DNA of 64,000 bases, from positions 248,001-312,000 of the forward strand of contig VZRG01000265.1 of assembly GCA_013397435.1 (NCBI GenBank), read 5' to 3'. Below are positions 27,925-41,039 of this stretch, one piece after another. This DNA comes from Erythrocercus mccallii. Its lineage: Eukaryota > Chordata > Aves > Passeriformes > Dicruridae. The position numbers were made by a program, and so were the translations under genes. Within the stretch, counting starts at the first letter, position 1; each line of letters starts with the position of its first letter. The notes under the pieces were generated by a model. That model saw only the letters and a list, made by a program, of their open reading frames with translations. It had not been told where the DNA came from and ran no database searches.

Positions 27925-27985
27925 TGTTTACTAGGGTGATCTTACAGGTCTTCTCTATCTCTGATTTCTGATTCTGTGGTTAACT
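27925..27985 (+). mobile_element. Possible degraded CR1 3' tail
   Basis: GGGTGATCTTACAGGTCTTC followed by TCTGATTTCTGATTCTGTGG resembles the CR1 3' end (a GATCTTTAAGGTC-like phrase and an ATTCTGTG-type terminal repeat). The match is short and diverged, and nothing upstream is clearly CR1. Confidence 0.4.
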
Positions 27986-29234
27986 AAAAAAGCAAAGACA
28001 TAGCAAGTTACCCTAACTCATAGTGAGGAATGTGAGTTGTCATACGATGACAGATAGTTTAATCCCTGCAGGGTGTTAAAACTCAGCGGAAAAATACCAA
28101 ATAGCATGAAGTCATAGATGTTAAGCAATCAGCTACTATTTCTTCTAGTTTGGTCTCAAAATAAAACAAAGACAGGAAGGAAAAAAAATGGGCACGCAAA
28201 AAAATCTAACTCAATGCAAAATATTTAAAATTATTTTGGAAACAAGCAATGGGTATTATTGCCTTATAATCTAGTGATACTCTCCTAAAGGAAAACATCA
28301 CCTCCTCACTTTGGCTTGCATGAAAAGAGAAATCTTGCTTCCTGACAAACTGCACATTTCAACTACCCTTGAAAACACACATTTTAAAAACCTTTATTTA
28401 TTTGGAATTCTAGGTTAGAATTCAAATTCAGTCTTCAAAGTGAGCATAAGGACATTGAAACCTCTGAAATCCTGGTTTTCTGTTTAAGCAATTAAAAAGA
28501 TACAGCAACTCACAGGTTCTAATGCCTAAACATCCCTGTGCACAGAGACACAGTTCTCAAACACAGCTTCTGCTTGGACACATCTCTAATTTGTATGATT
28601 AGTGCAATGAATGTATGCATCAATATCCATCTGGGATTTGTTTTACTGGATAGAAACATGCTGCTCACAGAAACATTAACAAGGAGTTTGTCTTTAGACC
28701 AATATCTGGATCCATCTATGGACATTAACATAAATAAGAATCTGTACCTGCTTATTAGAATTTAATATCAGATTCTGTCCTTGGCAGAAGTGGCATTATG
28801 AATCTATGATTCATATTGCTCCAGACCTTTTTTAATAAAAATACAAGTCCTAAGTACACTGTCAGATGTGTGCCTCTATATTCGTTTCCTTTACTATTAT
28901 TATTCTTTTACAGTGTTTCCTGCAATTTTTTACTTCCTCTTATCTCTATGAAGTTTTCCTTCATTAGTACTTCTTAAACCAGTGAGTGCAGGTCTTCAGC
29001 CACTTTCACCTGCAAAATCTAATGAAGGCATCCTCTACGAATTAGACAATTTTTCTTACAGGCAAGCTTTTCAGCTTTCCATTCTGATTCATCAGTTTCA
29101 CAGCATCCTCTGCTACCACAGCTCTTTGTTCTTTCTGTACATCTGTGTAAATCCAAATCACAGATATGATAGCTGAATTCAAGTTTCGGCGGATAGTTCA
29201 GAAAAACAAAAACAAAACCAATCAAACAAACCTG

Positions 29235-29255
29235 CCCCCCCCCCCCCAAAAAAAA
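29235..29255. repeat. Poly(C)-poly(A) run
   Basis: Thirteen C followed directly by eight A. Such a run is prone to sequencing and replication length error. Confidence 0.9.
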
Positions 29256-30082
29256 CCCAAAAAACGCTATCCTCTAATGCACCATGATTTCAGCTACTAC
29301 ACGCACATTCTCACTTCTTGCTTGTAACCTCCTCCACTACTTTTTTTCCACACAAAAGGTTAGTAATGACCAACCTGTTCCTTCATTAGCTCACACACCT
29401 CCTGAGTAATCCAAGGGCAGCTCCAGGGATGGAACTACATAATGAAACTGAAAAAAATAATGAACCTGCAGAAGCTCAATGACCTTGAACACAGGCACAC
29501 TGTGCTACCCTAGTTGATCCCTGTCACTGGGAAGCCACTGACACCTTCTATGAGCTCACTAGACTAGGCTGGCTCTTTTCCATTAACCATTCAAGAAACA
29601 GGCTTTATTGGCTTTCAGCTATATGAAAATTCCAATAAGAAGTCACATGTCAGCTGCCTAATGAAAAAAAGCAATAAATTATAAAATGTTGTACAGGGAA
29701 AAGATATCTAATCACTCTCTACACAAAAGTAATAAGTCTTTAAAGGTATTTTTAAGAGAAAAATACAAGGGAGTTTTCTTCATGTCTTGGAAGCTGACAA
29801 CAATTTAAGTCCTCAAATAAAATAATTCTAATCTCCATCATTCTAACACTCAAAACAAATTATCACTATTTCCTCCATTTATGTAAATTGTAATCATTTC
29901 TATCCAACCCAAACTTAAAATTCATTCTAGACTGCATACTCCTTTACAGCAGAATCATTAAATCATTCACCTTCATATGGCTAAAAAAATCCAAAGATTC
30001 ATTTTTAACAGCTTCATAGATCTCTTGTTACTGCAGTAATTAATTTTTAAGTTGTTCTGAAATAAGAATCTTCTGGAATTAC

Positions 30083-30121
30083 AAAAAAAAAAAAAAAAAA
30101 AAGAAAAAGAAAAAGAAAAAG
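30083..30121. repeat. A20 followed by (GAAAAA)n
   Basis: Twenty A, then three GAAAAA units. The hexamer likely arose from the mutated end of the A run. Confidence 0.92.
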
Positions 30122-33100
30122 CAGTTGTCTTTTTCCTCTTTGTCCAAATTTCAACATGGCTAAAAGAAAGACTTGTACAGACTTACTGCCCAGAATAATA
30201 TTGTGAAAATCATGATTAGCATATTACAAAAATGAACTACCCATTATGTGTTTATCTATGAGATTTCTAATTTGCTTCACAAACAGCTTAAAAGGATGGC
30301 CATAAGCAAGACAGGAAATACCAAGAATTTTGACTATTATCCACAAGCATGCTAATGGGAAACAGAATTTGTAAGAATACATAAAACAGTACAAATTAAT
30401 CTAATTTAATCCTGTAGCACCAAAATGTAGCCGTATTTGGAAGTGAAAGCAAGTTGAGGCTCTGTGAAAGAATATGAAGATCTGAGACCTATTTCCATAT
30501 CCCATCCATCTCAACAGGTATCTTTCCAGGACTATTCTGTCTCCTAAAAAACATTAGCATGCAGGTGATATGACATTATGATAATAACACATATTTTGAC
30601 TGGAAGAAGTTAAGAAACCTTCTTAGCACTGATATCATCACTTAATATTGATGATCATTCACTTGCCTTTATCTCTAAAATAGGTGTGCATGCAAAGTAA
30701 TTTATTTCACACAATGATCAGTACAGCTGAGACAAAGTATTAGAAGCAATTTTTGAGTGAGAATTGCAGTGAAACACACAACTGTTTCTATTGCAGCTTA
30801 CCAAACATAAGCTAGGTAACTGAAAGATATTAGGAGACATGAGTCTAACCAAGTTTTTGTTCCTACTTGCTCAACTATTCCTCCATTCCTGATCTCACTG
30901 ATTTCCCCTGCAAGAACTCAGACCCATGCTTTTAGCTGATAGAAGGTGAGAAAATGTCTAGCAAACTTTTAAACAAAGAATATTAGAAAAAATGACAGAA
31001 TTATTTATTGTCTCTGCTCACTAGTATGAACAGGCCATTCATAAAATCTCTAGATAATTTTGCTATCACATGGTATAAGTACCTGCAATTTTTTGGACCT
31101 ACACTTGACCTCTTCAAGAATCCTCAATGCACTTTGTCACCAAACCCACTGACAACAGTAGGACCTTGCTTAATTATTATGTGCCAGAGAGACATTTTTC
31201 TTACCCTTCAATTAGAGCTCAGACAAAGAAGAAAAATTAAATCTTCACCAAGTGTGTGGGAGTGAGATGAGAAATATCCAAGTACCCATGTGTTCTTCTT
31301 TAACAAAAGTAAATTTGAGGGCATTCAGAAAATGCTCATTGGAAACATCTGTCCCAATGCTATATACATCTGCAAGTATTTATATTGTACTGTTATGACA
31401 TTTGTGCTTGCATACAGAAGGTCTGAAAACAGGCTGAAACACTGACAAGCAATATATGAGCCAAAAAAATTTAGGGGATGTATTTCACTCAAAACCTGCA
31501 TCAAAAAATACTTCTTACATGAGTTAAGAATAACCTCTGTTAATCTGTAAAATACTGCAGTATTTTTACCAAGATACACTTCTGAACTATACAAGACTTC
31601 AATCACTGTCTTCTCACTTGGCACAGCTAATGTAAAATCTAAACCAATCCCACTCTTCAAATAGTGTCCTCTTCCCTCCTTCCTGCTCTCCCCTTCCCAG
31701 ACACAAACCTTTTGTAGTCCAGCTGTACTGGTATCCATCACCTCCAGGCACTCTGGAAAAGAAACAAGCTAGGAGGCCATGAGAAGGATGGGTGGCTACA
31801 GCTCTGGTAAGCATTAAAGCCATTATCTGTGGGAAAGTTACACCTCTTTGCCTTGTAAAGACACAGGTGTGTGCATGAAGATGAAATGGTAACTGGCAGA
31901 AAAGCACCTTTAAGAAAAGATCATCATGATTGCCTTATGTGTATAAGCCTTTCTAACACAAGTCTCCTAAACTAAAATTAAATACAAGGTGTAGAAGAGC
32001 TTGCAGCATTTACGGAGCTCAGGAAATTGCAAAATTTCCTGAAAATGGTAATATCCCATGGATATGAGCAGCTTGAAAGACACAAGGTAAAAAGGCCTTC
32101 CAACATTCATCCTGCTCAGTAGTAGTGTTAGGAATACTGTCTCCAGTAAAAAGACTTTATTTTTTTTCCTATAGTATTTTGGACTTACACAGACATCTAT
32201 GGCCTGAGAGTCAAAAAATAGTCACAGTTAGGACTACTTTAAAATTTCAGAGAGCTAGAAAAAAAAATAGTAAATGACCTCAAAAAAAAAATCATCTATG
32301 GAGTTTACCTTTATTTTTATAGAACAGGCAGCTTGCAAGCTTCCCTGAAATTGAGTTTTGCTTGCATCACCCTCCCTCACCATCTTGTCCCTGCCTTCCC
32401 TGAATGCCACAGCTGCTTATGCTCCTCTTTTGCACACACTAAGAAAACCTACTAATTCTATCTTCTGTCTAGAAGAAGTGGAGCATATCCCTGTGGCCCT
32501 TACTGAGACACAAGGAAAGGGGAAAAAAAATCTGAATTTCCATAACAGGACACATGAGAAGCATTAGTTTAAGTCAGCTCTCCAACCCCAAAATCTAAGC
32601 TCCTTAACCAGTACCAACACTTAAGTAGGTGCACATGCTGCAAATGGCCTTCATCTTCAGTATCTGCACAGCTCATTTGTGGCTTCCAATATTTCAAATA
32701 CCACATTCAGAATTAGAAACTCACCATCAAAAGGGTTCAAATATTACTCTGTGTTAGCATTTTTAATGAATATTTAAATAAACCCTGAGAAACCAGATCT
32801 GAAAATGTAATGTAACAGAAAGCTAGAACTTTAATGAAAACAAGCCATTATTACTAATAAATTATACTCAAGAGTTATGTCAGAGGGCTGAAAGACAAAC
32901 ATCTAGATACAAGGATTAATTGTATTTTTCTTAATCTGTAACTTGAGTTAAAAATAAAAGGCTCACCATTATGACTTCAAATCTTCAGCTGCACTAATAC
33001 AGCCAAATATTAAAACAAATATGATGCGTTTAAAACAGATTTTGAAAAGGATATTGAAAGAATCAGAACTACATTTCAAATCTCATTTGATTTCCCATGT

Positions 33101-36100
33101 CGACTCTTCAAAAGCTTTGCAAATGCAAATATATGTCTTTCTCTGCCCAAAATCTACCTTTTTAATATTAGTCATTAACAAAATTAATTGTGGTGTTTTG
33201 CTTCAGTAGATTTTTTTTAAGGTATTTAAGAGTTTTTACATAATATACTGTAACAGATATTCACCATCAGCCACCTCCAGGACAGCTGTTTTTAAAATAA
33301 ATGTTATTTCAATTTCAATGTTTCCTTCTCGTGAATATGACAGTTGTGAATATGAGTATATTCTGATTCATTCTACAGATCTGCATAAAGTGGAATGATA
33401 TGTAACACCTCTACAGTATTATGTTCATATCTCAAATGAAGAGAAGCTCTAAGTATAACATCAGTAGAATGTTTGACGATTATGACATCAGTAATTACTG
33501 ATATACACAGGAGACTTACTGGTAGATGATGTAATAAATAAAAAGTAATGCAAAAAATAATTAATGATTGACCTTCCTAAATGTCAATATGTAATTTCAA
33601 CTAATAGAAGCCCTGTTTTAGACTTGTATATTTCTGTAAACATGGCATAGAAAACTTCTGTTCAGAAATGCCAGATAGTTTCCCTCAGATTTATAAATGC
33701 CACAACACAAAGAAAGACTCTAATGTGGATTTATTCCAATTGATACTTAAGATTACAGATGAAAGCACCTTATTTCCACCTGCTTGCAAACCTTTGTTTA
33801 TAGTTTAATATTACAAATTATTTGCATGCTAAGTATTGTAAATGCTTTGCCCCTCTGTTCCCTAGTTAAATAGGGGATACCTAATTCCTAGACTTATGTT
33901 TTATCTGAAACTACTTTTCATGCTCTTTCTGATAGTTTAATCCTGGAATTAATTCACTTAGACAAAATAATTGCATTTTTAGTCAATATTTCATGACCTT
34001 ACCTACCTTGCTTGAAGCAATAATCTGCCCAAAGACACAGAATAATGAATCATTCATAACTAACTGCAATAGGAAAAGAGTAGAAGATCTTCCTTTAGAA
34101 GAAATTAAACCTGATCCTCTAATTGACTTGCACTGAAAATATTCAAGGTCAAATGAAAGTTGTACAGAAGAATTAATTTGGGGATGCAGTGAAGATATAA
34201 AAGGGAGGGGGAAGAAGGACATGAACGATTTTGCTTTGCAAAGTTCACCTCTAAGCTTAGATCTTCTGGACAGATCGTAAAGCCTCTTCTGACTGCACTG
34301 TACTGGTGCCAGGGTCTTAGGAGTTACTGCAGGTGCCAGGCAAGGGTCTCTCACTCACTTCAACACCCTCTTGCTGCCTGAAGATGGGATGGCGAGCCAT
34401 TTTGGGAAGAAGGAGCCTGTCAACTGCAATAGCCTTTGCTATCAAATTATCACTGTCTATTAGGAATGTGTTATTGATATCCTGTAAAACAGCTGAAGCC
34501 CAGGCCATTTTCGTGTTCTGTAATGCAGCAAACACATCATTTCAGTCACAACAAGTGGAGCCTGCTTGTAATTAAACTAACATCTGTTGAAACTTAATCC
34601 ACTTACTCAACTTCTAATACATGCAAGCTTTTTGCATTAATCTCTTATCCACAAGGATGTTCGTTGACCTGTGCTTTGGCATTAGCAAAGTCAATGTTGA
34701 CTAATCTTGACTATAACCTTAGACCCCTGTGCTTTGGAAATTAATTTTTGCCCTGGGATTCTCATTTTCCAGTTTAACAAATGATACAAAATTAGAAGTT
34801 CACCTTACTTGTAAAGATTCATTTGTTGTCCTATTTCTAATAGAAATATTGCATGCTTCATTTCGTCTTCACAAGCCACATTTCCTGCCTTCCCAGGGCT
34901 CATAAAAAGCAGGGAAATTCAAATTGATAACGATTTATATATTGGGTTTGTACTCTGTTGCACATTAGCACATTTTTGCAAACAGGAAAGGTGGAAAGAG
35001 GTAAGTAATGTTCTGTGTGGATTTTCACAAATTTTATCTTAATTTCTGGTAACAGGAGTTCTCTCCTTAGCATCTTCCTACAATACAAGTTTCCCAGAGG
35101 ACCTTTGCCAGTATGTTTAAGGGCTAAAATTGTTTCTGTTTTGGATTTTTGGGGCCTTTTGGGTAGGATGGTTAGAAGCTAGGTAAAACGAGAAAAGACA
35201 ATCACAACAATTTAGGCAATCAGCCTGTGATACACCAGTCCTCTTAGAGAGCAGAATCCACCACAACAAGAATTGTCAAAGTACTAACTCCAGATCAATA
35301 ATAATTTTTGTAAAATAAGCAGAAGATTTCTGAAAAGCTAGGACAGTAGCAAAACTCATAACTCAAAGGACATTATCCTCAGCACTCTCAACCAATTCCT
35401 GAATTGCAATAAATAGAACATAACAGTCCACTGTAATCACTAATAGGATTATATACATCAGAAACCATGAAAAAAGTATTTTGTGAGTGAAGGAAGACTG
35501 AAAAAAAGCATTATGCAATTAAGCTGGAAGATCTTTACATGTCTCACTTTTATGTGTTGAAGAAAAGCGAGTTTTTCATTGTTTTTCTTTTTACCCTTTC
35601 TTTTTAATTGCCTTCATTGCATCATGCAGTATAAAGATTACGTCACAGGCCCACAGGGAACTATGTAAACAGGTGGGAAGTAGTTTGGAAAAGTTACTAG
35701 ATTACCTCTACCTGCAAATTACACTCTGAAAAGAAACAGATGGCAATTCAGCTTTGCACTGCTGCCTCCTCCACACCCACCCCAGAGTGCTCTGGTAACG
35801 TATCCACTGAATGTTCATTCTGCATCTCTAAGCAGAGAGCTGAAAATAATGGGAAATTTTCTCTAAGACTGGAAAATATGTTTAAGTGTTCCACATGATT
35901 ATCAAGTTTATATGGTTTTAAAATACGCATAGTAAAAAAAGGGATTTAAATAGTTAAGAAGACTCATAGGTCATGATGCAAATATCCATGGAAAACTGGG
36001 CCCAAACTAACAAATTCTGATTTAGAGATGCATTTGTTAAGAATGTCTGCATTCAGGAGCTTTCAGTTAAAGGAAGAGGAATTTAGGAAACCTTATTTAA

Positions 36101-36135
36101 TGACAGTTCTGCTCTGTAAATATGATAGAACAGAC

Positions 36136-36173
36136 CAACTCTTGTTTAAGAATGCAACTCTTGTTTAAGAATG
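36136..36173. repeat. Perfect 19-bp tandem duplication
   Basis: CAACTCTTGTTTAAGAATG occurs twice with no gap and no mismatch. Perfect identity implies a recent event. Confidence 0.92.
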
Positions 36174-36551
36174 TAAAGCCTTGAAAAATTAATTCCGATG
36201 TTTTAACCTTTTCTTACAAATACATCTCCAGTCTCCTTTCTTCTGTTTTCTTTCTTCTGTGAAAGATGTATATAAAAAGTATATTAATGTCATAAGGACT
36301 TGCTTTCTTCATAGGTATCCAACCTCAGATAAACAAACAGACTGGACAGAAGTAACAGTGAAAATATGGAAGAATAACAAAACCCCAACTTTCTATTTAT
36401 TCACCGTGCACCAATGAAAACAAGTAAAAGAGAATCAATACTGTAATTTTTTTACTGTAAATTTTTAGGAAGAAAATACTTTAGAATAATTAACTTCATA
36501 TATTAGGATGTCTTCTACTCTAATGCTCCTCATCAAAGGAAAATGGATGGA

Positions 36552-36569
36552 GCCTCCCTCCCTCCCTCC
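36552..36569. repeat. (CCTC)n short tandem repeat
   Basis: Four CCTC/CCCT units at 36552-36569. Confidence 0.85.
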
Positions 36570-37342
36570 AGTGAGACACCTCTGCATTATCTATATGCAC
36601 AGAGGGGAACTGAGAAAGCTACTGGGTTTTTCAAGTCAATTTCTGATTTCTGCTCCTGAGTGATAATCAATAAACTGAAGCTAATGCCAAACAGAATCAA
36701 GGTTTGGTGGTTACCAAGCTGTTACCTCTGGCTGTTGAGGCCTGGACTTGCTATGAAAAGGCACCTTGCCCACCCAAGTAGATTGAAGGGGAAGGGGAGA
36801 GCAAATATTTTCACTTTTTCTCTCCAGCAACCCTTGTTGTTGACTTTGAAGCAATATCCAGAGAGAAATACATAAGAATATAGGACCCTTTCAGTCCTGT
36901 ATTGTAGCAGGGAAACCCCGCCTGCTCTGCACAAAGAGAAATAATTAGTCTGGATTATGACTTTTTCTCATCCGTTTCTTTAATTGTTAATGTGGCTAGA
37001 AAGGTTTTCTTTTCAGGTGGTTTTCTAATGTAATTCATCCATGCCATCTGTCAGCACCTTCTATTACTTTTAAATGGCAGGGCAAGCTCTCAGCACACCA
37101 AGGTACACAACGTTAGTGCCGCCTTTGTTTTGGTTACCCCTGGAGGAGATGGGAGCTTGCCAGCCACACAATTCAGCAGGTTAGCAGTGACAGCGAGTAA
37201 ATAGCTTGCAATTATGTAATGCACATCTGACAACCCAACTTGGTGATGCCTTGCTGGTTTTTAGCCACTCTGCAGCAATATATTTCACTGGTATTTTTAC
37301 TGGCAGCATGATAATTTAACTCTGGTAAAAAGTTCCTCTGGC

Positions 37343-37359
37343 AAAAAAAAAAAAAAAAA
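37343..37359. repeat. Poly(A) run, 17 bases
   Basis: Uninterrupted A run, directly right of the possibly conserved stretch at 36950-37340. Confidence 0.9.
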
Positions 37360-37879
37360 GGAGACAAGGCTGAATTAACTCAACTATTAACTACATAAAT
37401 GTTAAGGAAAAAAATCTTCATTGGGTACCAAAGACAAAAAAAAAAGCACAATAAAATCATGTATATGGGGTCTGGGGGGAAATTTAAAAATGTGTTTAAC
37501 CTGTTTAAACCAAAATTCTATCCTTGATACTGGGAGGATTCATGAATAAAGCTCATTTAGTAGGAAAAGCTCATCAATCAGTAAAGGTAGCATAAGAAAA
37601 GAAGCATGAATACATAGGGTAAAGAAAAAATTGTCATCCTTTAGTGGTTTCCATTCAAAAAAATCTTACAAGCAGCTTCTAAGGCAAGAAAAACAGACAT
37701 GGAAAGGTATAAAAACTCAGGTTTACCAAAACCAGACCCATATAATAAGGTTCTTAACCTGTCTAGACAATTGCAATAAGTCTTTGTTTCTATTTCAGCT
37801 TTACTAAAGAAACTGATATTTTATATGGGAAACAAATTAAAACAAAGATTAAAATTATAAAATGGAAGTGGCTACAGAA

Positions 37880-38720
37880 TTGATCTGAGTAATTCTGGAA
37901 TTACTTGCCAGCTGCAGAAAGACCACCAGCAGAGTTCCTCAAGGACAGGTCTTGGCATGGATCCTACTGGTCTTTTAGTTGACTTGGTAATTAAAATATG
38001 AGTGATAACAAAGCTTGCTAATAACACTGATCAGAGATCTACACTCAATACAAAGAAAAATCAGTCTCCCAGAACTGCATGATTATGAGGACTGAAGGAA
38101 CAAAAATGCTTTTACAATTAGTAACACCAAAATACACTTAATAACACCAAAAATGAATCAGTCCAACAAAACGAGCTGCTGTAAATGTGGTTGAGTGATT
38201 ATAAACAATAGTGTTTGCTCTATTAGCAGATCAAATAAAACCAGTATGACATTGCTATATTGGAAGGGAGTGTGTAATAAAAAACAATTTCACTGGCACA
38301 GGAATCATATCAATCACTGGTGAAACCACACCTAGACAGGAGTGTACCTGTCTATTCAATTACCTTCCTTCAACCCAAAGTAAGGCAGATAATTAGTAGA
38401 AGACCTAGAGTTCAAATCTTTTAGTCAAACAAAAGATAGAGGAAATACTGGGTGTCTGTGAAGATGTAAGAGGCAGGAGAGTAAAGCCAAGAGTGAATGA
38501 GAACAAAAGCTATTTATGCTAAAGAAATAGGGGGTTTTGCACCACAATAAAAAGGAACAGGTTGGCTATGAAGGAGTTTTCACTGGGAGTTAACAGGGTT
38601 TTATCCTTGGTCGAGTGATGCAAGGCCTGGAAAAACATTCTCAAGGAACTCAAGAGAAGGGCAAACCAAAGTTTGGTTTCTAAGTGGAGTTTGGCATATT
38701 TCTGCAGAGACAGTATACTG
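37880..38720 (+). mobile_element. Ancient, highly diverged CR1 LINE fragment
   Basis: The order of degraded CR1 phrases is preserved over about 800 bases. Near 37935 AGTTCCTCAAGGACAGGTCT resembles the reverse transcriptase region phrase before the ILFNIF-type motif; then GTGATAACAAAGCTTGC resembles the following ADD-box region; near 38317 ACTGGTGAAACCACACCTAG resembles the CR1 ACTGGTGAGACC phrase. Stop codons and indels are throughout. It is antisense to PIEZO2 and much older than the CR1 at 25818-26133. Boundaries are approximate. Confidence 0.6.
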
Positions 38721-41039
38721 CTTCAGCATGCAAGCAGAACACATATGAATCAGGTCTCTAAAGAAACTGGCTGATATAATTTATTCAGACATACCTGAGA
38801 GTTGACAGCTCACATGTAACAACAGCACTTAGGGAACACATGTAGATTGTTTAAGGGGAGAATAGGAGCTTTTTCTTTCCATTTTTTTCTTTTTATTTTT
38901 TGTTGATAAGATGGGCTGATGTTTCACTACAGAAAAAGTCTCTAAGTGTAGCAGGTTATGATGACTCTGTTTATAGTACTTTTGTTTGCAGTATTTCCTG
39001 GCACTTCATGCATTTTTCATAGCTGTTTCTTGTTCATATACGCTGTATTCCTTGGAGCGCCAACAAAAAGGGCACTCAGTTGTTACCAGCCTTCTGTCAC
39101 TATTTTACCAACAAAACAAGTAGCAAGAACAGCAGCTTCCAACAGTCCTACAGAACTGCAATTTATTCGTGGTGAAAGAAACATGACAACTTAACTGTAG
39201 CACAAAAGAACAGATGCAAGTACAACTTTCAGCCTAGTCAGTGAGCCACTGATAACCACAAAGGTTTGCAAAGCCAGATTTCCTTTCTTGTGCACAGAAA
39301 AACACAAGCAGTTCTGTGCATATCCTTTAACACATATTAACACTGTCTCCATGAACAAAACCAGATATAATACAAAAGCAAATGCTGATCTGCTTATGTT
39401 TATTGTTTTGCATATGAATTATCAGAAGCAAGATTCAAAAAAAATTGATAGAGCAATTCAGGAGGCACCTGTAGACAGTTTATTATGAGGCAGTCTTAGC
39501 AAGCAAATCTCAGGATGCATTACACCATTTACATAAATCCTTCCCTATCAAAGCTTTGTTCCTACTTCCTGCCAGATCAATAAATGGTCTCTGCTCCACT
39601 CAGCGACTCCTCTCGTGCACCCACTTTCATGTTCTCTCTCTCAGCTTCACTATAAATTTACCTTTTTCCTCCACATATGTCTGGCCCCAGACTATACGCT
39701 TTTCATGTCATCGCAGAAGGGCAAAATTCTTCCCTCCTTTCACAGGCTGCAGCCTTCTACACCAGAAAAAGAGTAACAGCCAGCAAGTCTACAGTTAGTT
39801 ATCCAGGACCAACTCAGATTGCATCAGATACATGATTCAGTACTTTCTAAAATTAAGGTGATTCTTTTTTTGCTGCTGAGCTATGTTTGGCTTAGATGTA
39901 AATTCAGTTTGATGTTCTGCATACATCAAATCAAAGCAACATGTTTACAAAAAGCCATTCTAATCAGCCCATGCTAGCATTCAAAATTCTTAGATGAGTA
40001 CAGCTACAAAGAAAAAAAAAAGATTAAAAAAACCCACAACAATTTCTAGCAAAGAGTCAGCTTCCCAGTGGGGACAAGGCTAAGGAGTCCCAAGAGTATT
40101 GCAGCCATAGCTGCAATAGTTTATTTCATTTCAGTATTTCACAGTTGTCCAGATAAACACGTTCCATTTTTCAAAAACAGACTCAGAGCAAATAAGTGTT
40201 TAAAAATTCTGCTTTTTTTCTGGTTTTCTCTTTTCCTGAGATCACTGAAACAAATCAACCTTCAAGTTTTGCCTTAATAATGTTCATATTTATATTAAAT
40301 AAAACACCTAGAAATCAGAAGGCAAAGTTAAGTTGCTATTTTGAAATATTATTAAAGAATCTTTACAATACAACATACAAAATGAAACAGAAGACCCCAG
40401 AAACAAGCAAGTCTTCTCCCTCTGAACAAACAAAAAGTAAATGCCAATATATTAGTTTCCAAATTTTTAAAAATTCCTCAAGAAATTAACTTTCAGGAAT
40501 GTACAGCATTTTAGTAAGTATAAATTAATACAGTAATATAATATGAAACATAAAACAGACACACTTGAGTGAGTCCTTTAGATTGATGTATGACAACACC
40601 GCATGATTTTTTTACATGTCCTGAAAGAAGAAACTCAAAGACCTAATTGCTGCACTTCTGCAGTCACAGCCTAGTGAGACATGAAATGACTAAAATAATA
40701 TTTCCAAGAAAAATCAAATTTCCTGAAAAATACAAGTATGCAGTTAATTTACAAAAAGTTTCTCTATGCAGTTATGACATTGTTTTTCCTTTTAGAGTTG
40801 TTAGAAAGCATAAGAAAGAGCATATTTCTCTTAAAGTAAAAAATAAAATAATTCAGAAACATAAGACACAACTGAGTAGACTCTTCCTGGGTAAATGAAC
40901 CACCAAACACCATTACTGGCTGACCATGGTTTTAATGAATCAGAGAGCTGCTGACTCATAAAATGAGAATGTATTTTACACTGGCAGTGTGCCTAATTCA
41001 GAGCTCACTGAATCCTTGGGGTCACTGTGAAATACAGTT
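38721..41039. other. Intron 1 unique sequence
   Basis: AT-rich intronic DNA. I see no gene, RNA gene or recognisable transposon here. Several ORFs of 60-97 codons have no recognisable domains and no start or splice support. Confidence 0.6.

Larger units (their letters stand above)
26499..37879. other. Intron 1 unique sequence, central part
   Basis: AT-rich intronic DNA without a supported gene. It contains a possible CR1 tail at 27925-27985, a poly(C)/poly(A) run at 29235-29255, an A/GAAAAA repeat at 30083-30121, a CCTC repeat at 36552-36569 and a tandem duplication at 36136-36173. Three motif-dense, possibly conserved stretches at 34380-34760, 35590-35720 and 36950-37340 are treated as findings. 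Confidence 0.6.

Noticed and set aside
31325..31741. 138-codon minus-strand ORF
   Set aside because: It lies in AT-rich intronic DNA with no domain, promoter or splice support, and another ORF overlaps it in a second frame.
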